From Boesenbergia rotunda (Eukaryota > Streptophyta > Magnoliopsida > Zingiberales > Zingiberaceae), in contig JAGFNQ010000733.1 of the NCBI GenBank assembly GCA_024364735.1, positions 62,001-126,000 on the forward strand: a stretch of 64,000 nucleotides of DNA, given 5' to 3'. This document shows, piece after piece, positions 1-10,369 of this stretch. How positions within the stretch are numbered: the stretch's first letter is position 1; every line of letters begins with the position of its first letter. The position numbers and the translations under genes are program-made. The notes under the pieces are model-generated. The model saw only the letters and a program-made list of their open reading frames with translations. It did not search any database and had not been told where the DNA came from.

Positions 1-242
1 CTTCTCTCGACTCATCGTCCCTGCTTTGTCCACGGTCCCTCGGATGCATACAAGCCCACGGCTTGTCTCCTCACGCCATCCTTCACCGGACCTGAAGACG
101 TCCAACTAAGTCCATGTGTATCCTGCAAACTTGCACACTGACATACACATATTAGATCAACATGAAACCCTAACTTAATCATATTGACACATACATCAAA
201 ACCATAATCTACTCGATTAAACTTGGGTTGATTGCACCAACA
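1..242 (-). mobile_element. LTR fragment, reverse orientation, cut by window edge
   Basis: Read on the minus strand, this stretch starts TGTTGGTGCAATCAACCC and continues with the same word order as the LTRs at 45,050 and 54,397 (a cytosine-poor leader, a MET-type 'gttaagttagggtt' block, then 'gtgaaggatgg...acaaagcaggga'). The LTR edge is at 242. The remainder lies outside the window. The bases following position 242 are not purine-rich on the minus strand, so this does not look like a 3' LTR next to its polypurine tract. It is either a 5' LTR or a solo LTR. Confidence 0.75.
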
Positions 243-590
243 GGATGGTAGTAACACACAGCGGAGCGAAGAGCTACTTAGGCTGAAGGGCGCCCGTCCT
301 ACAAAAAAGACGACCGTCAGCAACCCACTGGGAGAGTTCCTCGGCAAGGTCCTCCGACAATCAAGTCAGAATCGAGTGGAGAAGATGGAGCTAAGGAAGA
401 AACGACTATAGCTAAAAATATTACGCATACCTATATGTGAAGGAAGGAAAGCTTTATATATCCGGGGGAGCTAATAACTTCTGTCCCCTTTTTGTCCCAT
501 GCGGGGACATAATCAGGGACTACTGTCAGCTCGCCGAGTGGCGTTGCATGATTCGACATATGCAGGGGGCGTCGTGGTACGGGTTGTTAG
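243..590. other. Unassigned intergenic stretch, target of the long solo LTR
   Basis: No convincing gene was found. The stretch contains one GGGCGCCC word and a TATATA-like run near 455-462, so it may be the edge of another degraded LTR. Its last five bases, GTTAG (586-590), are repeated at 20,491-20,495, which shows that this DNA and the DNA after 20,490 were once contiguous. Confidence 0.5.
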
Positions 591-1534
591 TGTTAGTAGG
601 AGCCCTAGAGCCAATTATGTGATGATTGACTAGGGACATTGTGTATCATATTCTATTATTAATAAAGGCATGTTTGGTTATTATACTTACTTTGTATTTT
701 GTGCCGAATGACTAAGTATAATAATGTCCTTGTGTAGTAGGTTCTTATCTACATTATATCGATTGGTTGAATCGATAGTGAGATAATGTAGAGAACACTA
801 CACTAAATTATTCCTAGTCAAGCATTAATATTCAGGGACAATATTAATGCATGGAGACTAGCATGTAGGTCAACTGATGACTTGAGCTCACAAGTCATGG
901 ATATGTGATATCAAGTTGATACATGGGTATACACCGGAGAATGTGTACTGAATGACCCGCCATGAGAAAGTTTCATAGATTGTCATATGAGTGTCATAGA
1001 CTTTCTCATGTGACTATCGGTATGAATAATCCTTAGACCTGAAGTCACTACGGTTCCCTACATAAGGAGTTATGTACTTTAGTATCGTCAAACGTCACCC
1101 GTAACAGGGTGGACTATAAAGGCGATCACTGGGTATATAATGAATTATGCGGAGGGATGTGAGTGATGTAGATGAGATCTATCCCTCCCATATGACGGGA
1201 GTGATATCTGTGGGCCCCTTGATCGAGTAGGACTACTGAAACGCATGACCATGCTCAAATGAGTCAATATGAGATATTGAGTTCCTTTGTTTAAGTGAGT
1301 CTACTCGGGGATCAAGAAACACAAGATTGATTGAGGATGACACGGTCTATGCCTCATTGGTCAATCTAGATATCAAGGATAGAAAGACAAGGTCATACAT
1401 TATCATAGTCACGGAGGTTTAGTCGGATCTCGACTTTTCTTGTTACTTGGGTAGAAATAATGCATTGCTAGATGCCGCTCATTGCTTATGTGTCTAAAGT
1501 GTTTAGGCGCATTGCCAATGTCACAAGAACCTAT
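591..1534 (+). mobile_element. Long solo LTR (Copia-like), left part
   Basis: It starts TGTTAGTAGGAGCCCTAGAGC, a wording typical of long Copia LTRs, and continues with no coding potential to 1,534, where element A is inserted. The rest of this LTR lies at 19,653-20,490 and ends CCCAACA. Joined length is about 1.78 kb. The five-base duplication GTTAG at 586-590 and 20,491-20,495 flanks the whole, so it is a solo LTR left by recombination between two LTRs. Confidence 0.8.
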
Positions 1535-1639
1535 TGTTGGTGCAGACAGCACCTAAGTCGAACCTGTGTTTTGATAATGGCAAAAGGGTTCAAAAGTTAA
1601 GATGTTATGTTTATCTAACATACTACTTGAGTGTGCAGA

Positions 1640-1950
1640 TTAAAGTCCTAGCGAAGGACTGCTAGGCACCTAGCGAAGGACTGCTAGGCACCTAGCGAAG
1701 GACTGCTAGGCATCGGAACCCTAAGACCCAGCGAAGGGCTGTTGGGCACCTAGCGAAGGGCTGCAATGAGTCAAAGACCTGGCGAAAGACTGCTGGGCAC
1801 CAAGCGAAGGACTGCTGGAACTGAAGACCTAGCGAAGGACTGCTGGGCACCAGGCGAAGGACTGCCTGGAACTAAAGACCTGGTGAAGGACAGCTAGGCA
1901 CCTGGCGAAGGACAACTAGGCACCTGGCGAAGGACTGCTGGGCAAAAGTC
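1640..1950 (+). repeat. Tandem 22-24-bp palindromic repeats in the U3 of LTR A
   Basis: The unit is close to CCTAGCGAAGGACTGCTAGG, whose ends are self-complementary (CCTAGC/GCTAGG) around a GAAGGACT loop. It is repeated more than ten times with drift (CCCAGC/GCTGGG, CCTGGC and so on). Compensating changes keep many arms paired, for example CCCAGC with GCTGGG. The same array is shorter in the 3' LTR of A (18,430-18,640) and in both LTRs of B. Confidence 0.75.
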
Positions 1951-2209
1951 CAACCGGAGGAGCCGGTTGGCATCAAGTAAATTCTCCTGAGAGGAGTAGG
2001 TGAGGACGCGTTCCCCGTCGAGGGAACAATAGGCGTCGGTTCGACCTAGGGCTCCATTTTGGAGACCCAAAGTCAGAACCAAGACAGCTAAGGCTGTATA
2101 AAACTAATACTTGATTGCTTTATATTGTTTTGGACTAACCCTGGATGCAGGACTGAAGGAATGAGTGTCTGCAGCTCAGAACGCCTCAAAGGAGAGAGAC
2201 AACAACTGA

Positions 2210-2526
2210 GTAGGGCGCCCCCAGTGTCCCGGGCGCCCCCAAAGTTAAGGCAAAACAAGTTAAGCAAGAGTACGCTTCGGAAGCTTGCTGGGTGGGGCGC
2301 CCCCATGCTCTCGGGCGCCCCGGGCTCAAGCCAACGAAGTGGATAAAATTTATCCAGCCGAGAAGCCCACTGAAAGGGTCAACCAGGGTGCCCCCAGCGT
2401 CCCGGGCGCCCCCACAGTCAACCCTCAGCCCTATTCGAGTGGGATAAGGGCTGACCGAGACTTGCTTGGATCGGGTGACACGTGGGGGGGGCCCAACGTT
2501 CAGGGCGCCCCGGGAGGCTATAAAAA
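2210..2526 (+). promoter_or_regulatory. U3 promoter of LTR A: GGGCGCC array and TATA box
   Basis: Eight or more GGGCGCC-type words, many extended to GGGCGCCCC, lie in about 300 bp. They end directly before GGCTATAAAAAGCCC, whose TATA box is at 2,519-2,526. Transcription from here would start near 2,550 and read through the primer-binding site. The role of the palindromic words as binding sites is inference. Confidence 0.6.
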
Positions 2527-2946
2527 GCCCCTCGACCCCAAGGCTTCAGATATCAAGTTTTCCAATGCCAATACGCTCTTCAACCCACGCGCTCTGCTCC
2601 AGAAATCCTTCATCTCGAGATTCTAGCGCCGGCGACGACCCTACGCACCGAAGAACGATCTACACCGAGCGTCGGTAACGAAGAGTCAATTGTTAATTGT
2701 ATTCTTACTGCACTTACTACTGTACAACTATTTGTAAGATTTTGCGCACATATAGAATTGCCCCCAGTAAACGGTCAACGACCGTGGGCCTTGGAGTAGG
2801 AGCTGACCGCAACTCCGAACCAAGTAAAATCTTGGTGTTTTGCGTGTTGTGTAATTTTAATTTTATCCGCTGCGTATTCTCTTTTTCAATCCGAAACGAC
2901 TTACGATATTCACCCCCCCTCTATCATTTTCTCTCGATCCAACAAG

Positions 2947-2958
2947 TGGTATCAGAGC
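2947..2958 (+). other. Primer-binding site of element A
   Basis: TGGTATCAGAGC follows the LTR end after two bases. It is the standard complement to the 3' end of initiator methionine tRNA used by many plant Copia elements and by plant pararetroviruses. Confidence 0.9.
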
Positions 2959-3173
2959 GGGGAAGCTCAAATTTGGTGCAACCACCAGTTTGAGAATTTT
3001 TTTTCGGATTTTCTTCGAATTATTTTTTTTTCTTTTTCAAATTTTTATCGTTAATCGAGACCGGTGCAACACCCCTCGATAATTATTTTTCTTTATCCCA
3101 CACTACTAATCCAAGACCAAGTCTTGGGATAGAATTTTCTTTTCTTTTCTATCTTTTTCAGATAAAATCCTTA

Positions 3174-4727
3174 ATGGTCATGCAAGAAGGCTTCAGCACC
3201 GCAAGGTCACCGCTCTTCAGTGGGGAGGACTTCTTCTACTAGAAGAGCAGAATGGAGGTCCACCTGAAAACTCAGGTGGACATATGGATAATCATCCTGT
3301 CCGGACTGGAAATACCAAGGAATGCTGATGGAGTACAACAGTCTTACATTGAATGGGACACTGCACTCAAAAAGAAAATAGAAGCCGATGCCAAAGAGAC
3401 CCAAACACTCCAATGCGGCCTAACGAAAGAGGAGCTGAACCGGGTGGGTCCATTCAACAGCGCCAAAGAACTCTGGGGTAAGCTGATCGAACTACACGAA
3501 TAAACCTCCGACACCCGAATCAGCAAGAGGGACCTTCTGCTGAACAAGCTGTACACCATAAAGATGAACGAAGGCGAATCAGCAGCTCAGCTCCACGCCA
3601 GAATTCAGGAGCTGATGAACGGTCTACACACCATAGGTCACAAGGTAGAAAACCGTGACCTAATAAGGTTCGCCCTTAACGCTTTCCCAAGAAACACCTT
3701 GTGGGCATCTATGGTAGATGCTTACAAAGTTTCTAGGGATCTTTCCAAAATTAAGTTAGATGAACTTTTTTCTGAACTCGAATTACATGAACAGACTAAC
3801 TGCAATCTGGCCGAGAAAGGCATTGCTTTTGTTGCAGGTAAAGCCGGAAAAACAACCAAGAAGAAGCCACAACCTGCACCCGAGTCTGATTCAGATTCAG
3901 ACTCAGAAGATAGCGAGGGAAATCGACCGAAGCTGGTTCGGCTAGCCCGAGACTACTACAAAGAACTAAAGAACCAGACCAACAGAAAGAAAGTCAGCCG
4001 AAGAAAGGAAGAACCAGCTGAACCCTCAAATGATAAGAACAAACCAAATGTGACCTGTTACGAGTGCAAGAAGAAAGGTCACTACAAGACGGAGTGTCCA
4101 AACCTAAAGGAGACCAAGAAGACAAGAAGGAAGAAAGCACTCCAAGCAACGTGGGACGACTCCTCCTCCGAAGAAGAAGAAGAGATCCTACAGTCGAACC
4201 TGCTCACACTAACCGCTTCAGAAGAAATCAAGACCGAGCCAGAGTCGGAGCCGGATGACGGCAAACTTACATTCTCAGAGGACGGCGAAATAACTGTAAG
4301 TGGTTTTTCCCGAATTCAATTATGCGAGTTAATTTCTTATCTTTCTCGAGATTTGGTAAAAGCCAAAATCCGAGTCGAGTTTCTTAAACAGGAAGTAAAA
4401 CTCCTGAAAGAGAGAGCAGTCTCTGAATCCTTAACTGAGAAGGTTCAAGAAGGAACCTCAACTCAAGTTGAAAAACTTGAATCAGAGAACTCTTTCTTGA
4501 AAACTCAAGTTAAGGATCTTAGAGCTGCTTTAGAACGATTCACTTCTGGGTCCAAGGGTCTTGACATGATTCTTGGAAAACAGAAGTCGGTTCTAAATCG
4601 ATCCGGGTTGGGCTATAGAACCAAATCTAGACAAAGATCTTACTATGCTGTACTGAACCAGTCCAGACCTAAAGTTCAGGCATGGGTACCCAAACTGTGC
4701 CTGAACAATCAAACTGAATCAAATTAG
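3174..4727 (+). pseudogene. Decayed Copia-type gag of element A
   Basis: The frame from ATG at 3,174 runs 518 codons to the stop at 4,727, with two in-frame stops at 3,240-3,242 (TAG, where element B has a Trp codon) and 3,501-3,503 (TAA). The product resembles UBN2-type gag: an N-terminal capsid-like domain (phrases such as FSGEDF and RVGPFNSAKELW are shared with B), an acidic serine-rich linker, and one zinc knuckle CYECKKKGHYKTEC near codons 295-310. A coiled-coil-like tail follows. It is not expected to make full-length Gag. No pol frame follows. The assignment is firm because element B supplies an aligned second copy. Confidence 0.85.
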
Positions 4728-5509
4728 TATTGGATCCCCAAGGTCAAGATTCACATCTTGCCAAACCATTATCGTGGCTTTAGTCCAGGGGGAGCCAAAT
4801 TAAAAACAATATTTATTGTTAGATAAAATTCAATTTTTGTTTGCAAATTGCAAGATTGATTGTTTATTTAATTCCTGCAATTTACCATGCTTAGAATTAG
4901 GATTGGTTAGAATAAGGACTCAATCAATTAATTGAAATTTGAACAACATAGTATTGGGTGGCGGTGAGATGATAGTACGTTAGGGAAGCCAATTCTAATA
5001 AGGTCAAGTATACTCTACTTGATCTCTTTAGACTGGTGAAACTAGCCGAAGCTACCGATCCAAGACCCAAGCTAGTTAGACCAGAATTTTTCAAGAAATA
5101 GTTTTGAAAATGAAATTTCATTAAAAGACTTTGTCAAGAAAAGGGTTAATGATCCAATAAGGCTATGGCCAAAGAAGGCCTAGTGCCTCGCCAAGACCTG
5201 GAAGCCAATTTTTGAAATTCAAATTCAAATTATTCTTTGTCAAATTCAAATCTAACACAAATTCTCGGTTAATTGTAGATTCAAACATTTTTTTTACAAA
5301 ATCAACTGTTTTCAAAATTAATTCAATTTTGTTAAATAATTCATAATCTTTTTTCAAAATAATTCTATCCACCAAAACCTGTCTCACAAAACCTATAAGG
5401 CTGACATGATTGATAACCCTAGATTGGGTGAGACAGAAAACTTAATCAAAATTCATTTAATAACTGCATTATTGTTTAAATACAAACATTTAAGTCTAGA
5501 ACGACATTA
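4728..5509 (+). other. Non-coding spacer between gag and ORF2 (element A)
   Basis: This stretch is AT-rich with many stops in all frames. It holds no pol remnant that I can recognise. The block around 4,940-5,200 (for example 'gatgatagtacgttagggaagcc') is conserved in element B at 12,120-12,340, so it is part of the family and not random decay. Confidence 0.6.
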
Positions 5510-5967
5510 ACCTAACAATCGTCAAACTATGGTCAAAGTAGCCAAACCATGGTCAAGATGGTCAAACCATGGTTAAACCAGTCAAACAGGTCAAATCTGG
5601 TCAAAAGTAGTCAAACAAGTCTATCAAAACAAAATTAGACAAAAAGCTGTCACCAGGGCGCCCGTGACCCTTCGGGCGCCCCGCACCTCTCTCTTTTCAA
5701 TCCTTCAAGACAAAAAGCTGCAAAAGTAGCTATTGAGGGCGCCCAGACCCTTGCGGGCGCCCCGAGGCTCACCAAATGGCAGAAAATATGCCACTTCTCG
5801 CTGACCAGGGCGCCCGGGTCCTCACGGGCACCCCCGTATAAGCGGTCAAAGGCAGAAAGCTGCCAAAAGGCAGCTGCAACCCTGCCGGGGGCGCCCTCGC
5901 CCTCCGGGGCACCCTCGCTCGCCGGGGCGCCCTCACACTCCAGGGCGCCTGGGAATGCCCTATAAAA
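5510..5967 (+). promoter_or_regulatory. Internal promoter-like region of element A: GTCAA array, GGGCGCC array, TATA box
   Basis: From about 5,515 to 5,635 the word GTCAA occurs eight or more times. On the minus strand this is TTGAC, the core of the WRKY-bound W-box. From about 5,655 to 5,950 there are repeated GGGCGCC words as in the LTR promoter. TATAAAAGGG follows at 5,961, then a CT-rich stretch like a plant 5' leader, then the ATG of ORF2 at 6,073. Element B keeps the same order at 12,625-13,112. Independent transcription of ORF2 is inferred from this layout. Confidence 0.6.
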
Positions 5968-6072
5968 GGGCTCCATGCCCCCATCTTTCTCTCCACACCC
6001 AAACTTCTTCTTCTCTCCAACTCCCTTCCTTCCAAGAGACCTTGCAACCCTCTCGAGCTCTCATCCTCGACA

Positions 6073-7326
6073 ATGCCTCCCCGAGCTGCCACCCGGTATA
6101 ATTTTATTTGCATTTAAGTTAATTTTAACTTTCTTTAATGCAATTCCTTCATACTTTCTTTAATGCAATTCCTTAGAAAACGTCGAGCAAACCAAGCAAA
6201 CCCCGGAACCGAACCTAGTCCCGATCCTAGGTTCCCAACTTTAGAACTTTGTAACAAGTTTGCTCAAATAACCTATAAGCCCATAAAAACTAGTTATCTC
6301 AATAGACAATTCTTCACCCAATCGTGTCCCTTGACAATGAATGTTATAAACTTTTACCAACTCGATAACCTAGTATTCTGCACTCATCCTATTAATACAA
6401 CCTTATGTGCAGAATTCTATAATAATATAGTCAGACAAGATCAGCTTAGCTTTGTCACCACAGTCCAAGGGATGCCTCTATCCATCACACCCTTCTTACT
6501 TAACCGATTTCTTGGACTACGATTCTCTCAGTCCACCTTTTGTTGCTATCCTCCTAGGGATCCTCCATTTGATGCTCCCTACTCACATATTACCCTAGAC
6601 ACTCTCCACTCCTACTTCTATAGGGAAGCTAGAAATCCCGTAGCTAGACGATTTCAGTCTGTTGACCTTCAGGTCCAGGACTACGCCCTGTATAGAGTTC
6701 TGGTCTGCTGCCTCCTACCTTTATCCATCCGGGACGTCGTGACCATGCGACCTTTTCACACATTCTTATTGTATGCGTTGATCCACCACCTAGACATTGA
6801 CATTGGCCTTCACATGTTCCACGCCATCCTACATGCCTCCAGTGTCACCACTCAGGGTCGGGTACGTACCCCCTTCTGCCACATCATCACCTCTATCCTT
6901 CATCACCACGGTCGTAACATTACCGTAGGTGAAATGACCGCGATGACCGATTTCGACGAGATAGGATTTAGGAACTTTTCCCTAGCCGGTATAGAGGTCT
7001 CGGCTACCGGGGTTTTGTCGTGGAGACGCCAGCGAGCCGGACCACCGATCGACTCCGATGAGGAGGTTGAGGTCGATGTCGGAGATCTGGCAGCCGAGGT
7101 TCGTGAGCACATAGATGAGCCACCACCGCTGACCATCGACCAGCGCTTTACTCAGATGCAGACGGAGCTCCACAGCCTCCGAGAGGAGGTCGAGGCTTAC
7201 CACTTTGAGCAGATGGACGCTCAAAGAGCCGATCGAGAAGTAGATGATGCTCAATACACTGAGATGATGTCACCACTCAGAGCGTGGCAGCCCAGCTCTT
7301 CTGATCATCCTGGTCCCTCCTCCTAG
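6073..7326 (+). CDS. ORF2 of element A: conserved plant-transposon-like protein, two exons
   Basis: I read exon 1 as 6,073-6,095 (ATG, seven codons plus two bases), an intron from GT at 6,096 to AG at 6,176, and exon 2 as 6,177-7,326, giving about 390 residues. Element B has the same arrangement with the same MPPRA start, the same phase and different intron bases, which supports the splice model. The protein has a basic N-terminus, a central domain of about 220 residues (motifs FCTHPINT, RFLGLR, CCYPP, HITLDTLHSYF, MRPFHTFLLYALIH), an acidic SDEEVEVDVGD stretch and a coiled-coil C-terminus. It resembles, from memory, the 'putative plant transposon protein' family; no catalytic triad is obvious. 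There is no signal peptide or membrane segment, so it is not env-like. Function unknown. Confidence 0.7.
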
Positions 7327-8790
7327 ATCTGATTAGCATTGTACTTTGACTTTTGACTGCCCCTACTCAGTAGGGTTGACTGATGTTTGACTTATATGAC
7401 TGTGCTGGTTCTCTTTCATACCAGCTGACTTATGGGGTTGACTACTTGCTTTTCATGATTATCTGATCTCAGTTAGGATTATGCTTAGTAGAATAGAGTT
7501 ACTCTACTTTTGATTTTTAAAATGTTTTACTTGATTTTTAAAATCAGTTTCTAAAATAATTTTAAAAACTGCTTTACTTAATTTCAAAATCAACTGTTAA
7601 TTAGTTTGAAAAATCTTTTTAGCAGTTTTCGACTTAGTTTTCTTGTCAAAAATTACCCCTTCAAAACTAGGGCTTTTTCGCAAATAGACTTAGCCTAGGC
7701 CCTAACCCTAGAACTGCATGCACCTATAGATTTAGAAGCCAGCATCTCACAAGCACCTTAGGGTACTTTTGACTAATAACCTAGAATGGGTTGAGATGCT
7801 TAGGTCTTTGCCTTAATTCAAGATGCTTTAAGTCAGTGCATCTGCAGTGATTGGGGCACTAAATACAACTTAAACAGTAATCAAGTTAAGTGTCAAGTTT
7901 AGAAAATCTAACTTGAACAAAACACTTAACTCGACTAACCCTAGCGAAAACTACTGTTTATAACAGTTAGTAAATAGCTAATTGGGTTAGACAGGACCAT
8001 ACAGAGATAATTGAAATTGCTTTGGTTCAGTTTGGTCTTGAATTGGTTCAGTACAGCACATTATGAAATTTATTTATCTTTTTCCTGCTATATTGCTTTG
8101 TTTTTGATATATGACAAAGGGAGAGAGATAGGAAAGGAGAGAAGTTTTAAATTTTTTTTCAAAATTCAAAATTTCAAAACTTTATCCTTTCTTCAAAAAG
8201 TACTTAATCTATTTGTTTTCAAAAGTACTAAGTTTTTCTTCAAAGGCTCTCTAATATAAAGCTGCTTTCAAATTCTTTTTGTACTTAAACCTAAAGCTGC
8301 TTTCAAATTTTTTTAAACTAAAGCCGGTTTCAAATCTTTTTAAGTACTTAAACTAAAGTCGTTTTCAAAAATCTTTTTAAAGCACTTAAAATCAAGCTGC
8401 CTTTCAAAAAGTTTTTTTAAGTACTTAAAACTTAAGCAGTTGTAAATTTTGCTAAGTACTTATCTTAAACTTAAGCTATGGTTCTAAGAACTTAAACCTT
8501 CAAAAGATGTCTCTTTTCTACTGACTTGAAAATTTTAAGTGTAAATGTTCAAAAGTGCACGACTAATTTTTTTGGAAAATATGTTTATAAAGTGTCTTTT
8601 GAAAATTTTTCTAAGTGTTTAAAAATTAACTCCATCTTTAGACTTAGAATTTTTTAAAAAAAACCCCACGAACTTTTGAAAAACCTAGGGGGAGATTCCT
8701 TCCAGGGGGAGGAAACTAAAAGCTTACATCATCTGTTCGGATTAACTTAACTTTTTGAACCGGGTTGCCATAAATCAAAAAGGAAGAGAT
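7327..8790 (+). other. 3' non-coding region and polypurine tract of element A
   Basis: The stretch is AT-rich and non-coding. A hairpin-like word CCCTACTCAGTAGGG (about 7,362) lies just after ORF2 and is kept in element B. Runs of 'tttcaaa...aagtactta' repeat irregularly between 8,150 and 8,480. AAAAAGGAAGAGAT at 8,777-8,790 abuts the 3' LTR and serves as polypurine tract. Confidence 0.65.
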
Positions 8791-8872
8791 TGTTGGTGCA
8801 GACAACACCTAAGTCGAACCTGTGTTTTGATAATGACAAAAGGGTTCAAAAGTTAAGATGATATGTTTATCT
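8791..8872 (+). repeat. 3' LTR of element A, first 82 bases
   Basis: It starts TGTTGGTGCAGACAACACC, matching the 5' LTR of A, and stops at 8,872 where element B was inserted. The target bases TATCT (8,868-8,872) recur at 18,404-18,408, where this LTR resumes. Confidence 0.88.
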
Positions 8873-10202
8873 TGTTGGTGCAGAATGCACCTAAGTCAAA
8901 CCTGTGTTTTGATAATGGCAACATAGATCAAAAGTTAAGTCCTTCTTGTGTTCTAACAAGTTAATCAAGTGTGCAGTGAAAGCCCTAGCAAAGGACCGCT
9001 AGGCACTAGCGAAGGAATGCCAGAGTTAAAAGCCCTAGCGAAGGACTGCTAGGCACCAGGCGAAGGACAGTCTGGGACTGAAGACCTAGCGAAGGACTGC
9101 TAGGCACCGGGCGAAGGGTAGCTCGGCATCCAAGCCCTGACAAAGGACCGTCAGGCAAAAGTCCAACCAAAGGAGCGGTTGGCAACAGGTAAATTCTCCC
9201 GAGAGGAGTAGGTGAGGACGCGTTCCCCGTCGAGGGAACAGTAGGCGTCGGTTCGACCTAGGGCTCCATTTTGGAGACCAAAGTCAGAACCAAGACAGCT
9301 AAGGCTGTATAAATTATGCTTTATCTTGTTTTCGGACTAACCCTGGATACAGGACCAAAGGAACGTGTGGCTGCAGCTCAGAGAGCCTCAAAGGAGTGAG
9401 GCAGCAGCTGAGTAGGGCGCCCTGAGTGTCTAGGGCGCCTCCACGGTGAACAAGAAACAAGTAAGACAAAAAGGAGTTCGGCTAACCACTGGCCGGGGCA
9501 CCCTCTGCATCCAGGGCGCCCTCAGCAGCCAGGGCGCCCTGAGCGCCCAGGGCGCCCTCAGGAGCCAAGGCGCTTCGCGCCTACGCCAGCGAGGCCGATC
9601 AAATCTATCCAGCCGAGAAGACCGGGTCAACCAGGGCGCCCTCAGTGACCAGGGCGCCCCAGAGGTCAAACTTCATCCCTATTTAGGTGGGATAAAGCTT
9701 GACCGAGCAAACTGCGGATCGGATGACACTTGGCAGGGCGCCCCCGACGTCCAGGGCGCCCTAGGGGCTATAAATAGCCCCCCCTCGACCCCAAGCTTAA
9801 CATCAACTTGATTCCAAAGCTTCCACGCTCTTCTACGCTCATGCTTTGCTCCAGAAACGCCTCACCTCGAGCCGACGACGTCCCGCTGCCCCGAAAAAGA
9901 ATCGACATACTCCGGACGTCGGTAACGAAGAGCTTAATATTTTATTATTATTTTATTGCACTCTCTTTGTAATTGAAATCATTGTAACTTATTTGCGCGA
10001 CTATAGAATTGCCCAAAGTAAACGGTCAACGACCGTGGGCCTTGGAGTAGGAGTCGACACAGGCTCCGAACCAAGTAAAAATCACTGTGTCTTTGTGCTA
10101 TGTCTCGTATTTTTATTTCCGCTGTGCACTTACTCTTAGTTTTCCGAAAAAGAGCGATTTCTGATATTCACCCCCCCTCTATCGGCTTTTCACGATCCAA
10201 CA
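8873..10202 (+). repeat. 5' LTR of element B
   Basis: This LTR is 1,330 bp long. It carries the short palindromic tandem repeats (about 8,985-9,150), GGGCGCC words (9,415-9,760), a TATA box CTATAAATAG near 9,768 and ends CACGATCCAACA. The 3' LTR minus its insertion has the same length. Confidence 0.88.
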
Positions 10203-10204
10203 AG

Positions 10205-10216
10205 TGGTATCAGAGC
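10205..10216 (+). other. Primer-binding site of element B
   Basis: TGGTATCAGAGC follows the LTR end after two bases, as in element A. Confidence 0.9.
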
Positions 10217-10369
10217 GGGGAATTCAAACTTGGTGCAACCACCAGTTTGAAATATTTTTTCGGATTTTTTTTTAATTAATTTCTTATAATTATCTTTATC
10301 CCGCACTGCTAATCCAAGACCAAGTCTTGGGACACCTTTTTTTTTGTAAAATTTCCTTTTACAGAACAA

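Larger units (their letters stand above)
1535..2944 (+). repeat. 5' LTR of element A
   Basis: The LTR begins TGTTGGTGCAGACAGCACC and ends GATCCAACA, immediately before the primer-binding site. It carries a tandem array of short imperfect palindromes (about 1,640-1,950), a field of GGGCGCC words (about 2,210-2,515) and a TATA box at 2,519. Its partner is split between 8,791-8,872 and 18,404-19,647. The two copies differ in the number of short repeats and at scattered bases, so this insertion is older than element B. Confidence 0.88.

Noticed and set aside
2125..2678. Several overlapping ORFs of 70-110 codons in the LTR of A
   Set aside because: They lie in the GC-rich palindrome array, are rich in Arg, Pro, Ala and Gly in all frames, and are not kept between LTR copies as proteins.
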